The notes below the pieces were generated by a model. It saw nothing but the letters and a program-made list of their open reading frames with translations. It did no database searches and had not been told where the DNA came from. Positions 5,392 to 5,994 of a stretch of 5,994 nt of DNA are shown here, in pieces. This DNA is from Myxococcaceae bacterium (lineage in GTDB: Bacteria; Myxococcota; Myxococcia; Myxococcales; Myxococcaceae). The stretch is from positions 1-5,994 of the forward strand of contig JAGSPQ010000252.1 in the NCBI GenBank assembly GCA_018262385.1, read 5' to 3'. How positions within the stretch are numbered: the first letter of the stretch is position 1; every line of letters starts with the position of its first letter. A program made the position numbers and the translations under genes.

Positions 5392-5994
5392 GTCCTCCTC
5401 CCCCTAAGCCGCCCCCCAAGAAAGTGCAGAGCGACCGGACGATGATGATCGACACCTCGTCGATCGAGCGCCGGCCGCCTCCCCCCGCGGCGCCGCCGCA
5501 GGGCCGGGCGCCCGCGCGCGCGTGGAAGCCGTTTCGGTTCACCAACCTCGAGAAGATCTCCCGCCTGCAGCAGCAGCTGGCCGGCCGGCTCGAGTGGATG
5601 CTGCCGGGCATCGGCGCCGATGGGCACGTCAGCGAGAGCGTGCGGCAGCGGCTTCACGAGATGTTCGAAGAGGACGTCTCGCTGTCGACCGAGTACGTCC
5701 ACGTCGTCACGCCCAGGAATTTGCGGCGGTACGTCGGCGAGCCGACCTTCCTCGCGGTGCTGGCGCCGCAGCCCAACAAGACCCGTGGCTTCCTCGAGGT
5801 CGAGGTGGGCCTGGCCCACATCGCGATCGACATGCTCCTCGGCGGCGCCGGCGAGGCGGTCTCGCTGCGGCCGCTGACCGACATCGAAGAAGGGGTGATG
5901 GGGTACGTGCTGATCGAGACGCTCAAGGCGCTCGCTCCCAGCCTCGATCCGTCGTTGCCCCGGCTTCGGCTGGAGGGGATCTGCCGCGGCTTCG
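5388..5994 (+). CDS. sctQ: SctQ, FliM-like C-ring/sorting-platform protein (3' end outside window)
   Basis: An open frame from TTG 5388 to the window end (202 full codons, no stop). SctQ builds the cytoplasmic pods that recruit SctL-SctN and substrates. Residues 1-45 are Pro-rich with two patches (PPPPKPPP at 3-10 and RPPPPAAPP at 29-37). Residues 46-73 (WKPFRFTNLEKISRLQQQLA and onward) resemble the segment after the FliM N-terminus. Residues about 80-200 resemble the FliM middle (CheC-like) domain: FLEVEVGLAHIAIDMLLGGAGE (split as FLEVEVG at 135-141 and MLLGGAGE at 149-156), then LRPLTDIEEGV at 160-170. GGAG at 152-155 matches the FliM GGxG motif that contacts FliG. There is no N-terminal EIDALL-type CheY-binding motif. 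The resemblance to FliM is closer than I expect for YscQ/HrcQ proteins. The start was chosen because it overlaps the sctP stop as TTGA and has GAGG at the right distance; ATG 5442 is the alternative. The C-terminal SpoA domains are not visible. Confidence 0.82.
   Translation, partial: MSPPPPKPPPKKVQSDRTMMIDTSSIERRPPPPAAPPQGRAPARAWKPFRFTNLEKISRLQQQLAGRLEWMLPGIGADGHVSESVRQRLHEMFEEDVSLSTEYVHVVTPRNLRRYVGEPTFLAVLAPQPNKTRGFLEVEVGLAHIAIDMLLGGAGEAVSLRPLTDIEEGVMGYVLIETLKALAPSLDPSLPRLRLEGICRGF

Noticed and set aside
5620..5877. An 85-codon plus-strand open frame near the window end
   Set aside because: It lies in a different frame within sctQ, whose frame gives FliM-like sequence across the same bases. 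The shadow product is Ser/Arg/Cys-rich noise.
1..5994. That this is an ordinary flagellar operon
   Set aside because: The SctJ-like C-terminus, the secretion-type SctN motif, the missing FliL between FliK-like and FliM-like genes, the absent CheY-docking peptide and the lost torque charges together favour a T3SS. Flanking genes would settle it.

Overview
The window is wholly coding and lies inside a high-GC, single-strand operon for the cytoplasmic and base part of a non-flagellar type III secretion system (T3SS). Seven plus-strand genes follow one another with gaps of 0-20 bases or 4-base overlaps: end of sctJ (inner-membrane ring), a FliG-like gene, sctL (stator), sctN (ATPase), sctO (stalk), sctP (ruler/switch, FliK-like) and the start of sctQ (C-ring/sorting platform, FliM-like). 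The first and last genes are cut by the window edges. I see no promoter, terminator, RNA gene, mobile element or CRISPR array. The strong G/C third-position bias, GTG and TTG starts and alanine/proline/arginine-rich proteins suggest a high-GC Myxococcota or related deltaproteobacterial lineage. That placement is inferred from style and from the myxococcal type of T3SS, not proven.

Layout: 1-294 sctJ C-terminus with its transmembrane helix; 315-1808 a 497-residue protein with the N, M and C regions of flagellar FliG followed by about 185 residues of proline/arginine-rich tail; 1824-2549 sctL; 2550-3875 sctN with intact Walker motifs; 3893-4387 sctO; 4384-5391 sctP; 5388-5994 sctQ, starting at TTG and running off the end.

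How they work together: SctJ forms the membrane ring. The FliG-like protein sits in the slot normally held by SctK (T3SS) or FliG (flagellum) and probably bridges the ring to SctQ. SctL links SctQ to the SctN hexamer, SctO sits in the hexamer and contacts the export gate, and SctP probably controls substrate switching.

The most interesting point is the mosaic. The gene order is that of fliF-G-H-I-J-K-M. The second gene is a credible full-length FliG homologue and the last looks more like FliM than a typical SctQ. Yet the FliG-like protein lacks most torque-generating charged residues and its FliM-binding EHPQ motif is altered, the SctQ N-terminus has no CheY-docking motif, and the SctJ tail lacks an obvious FliF-type FliG-binding helix. 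This looks like a flagellar switch complex turned into a non-rotary sorting platform, which fits the early-branching position proposed for myxococcal T3SS.
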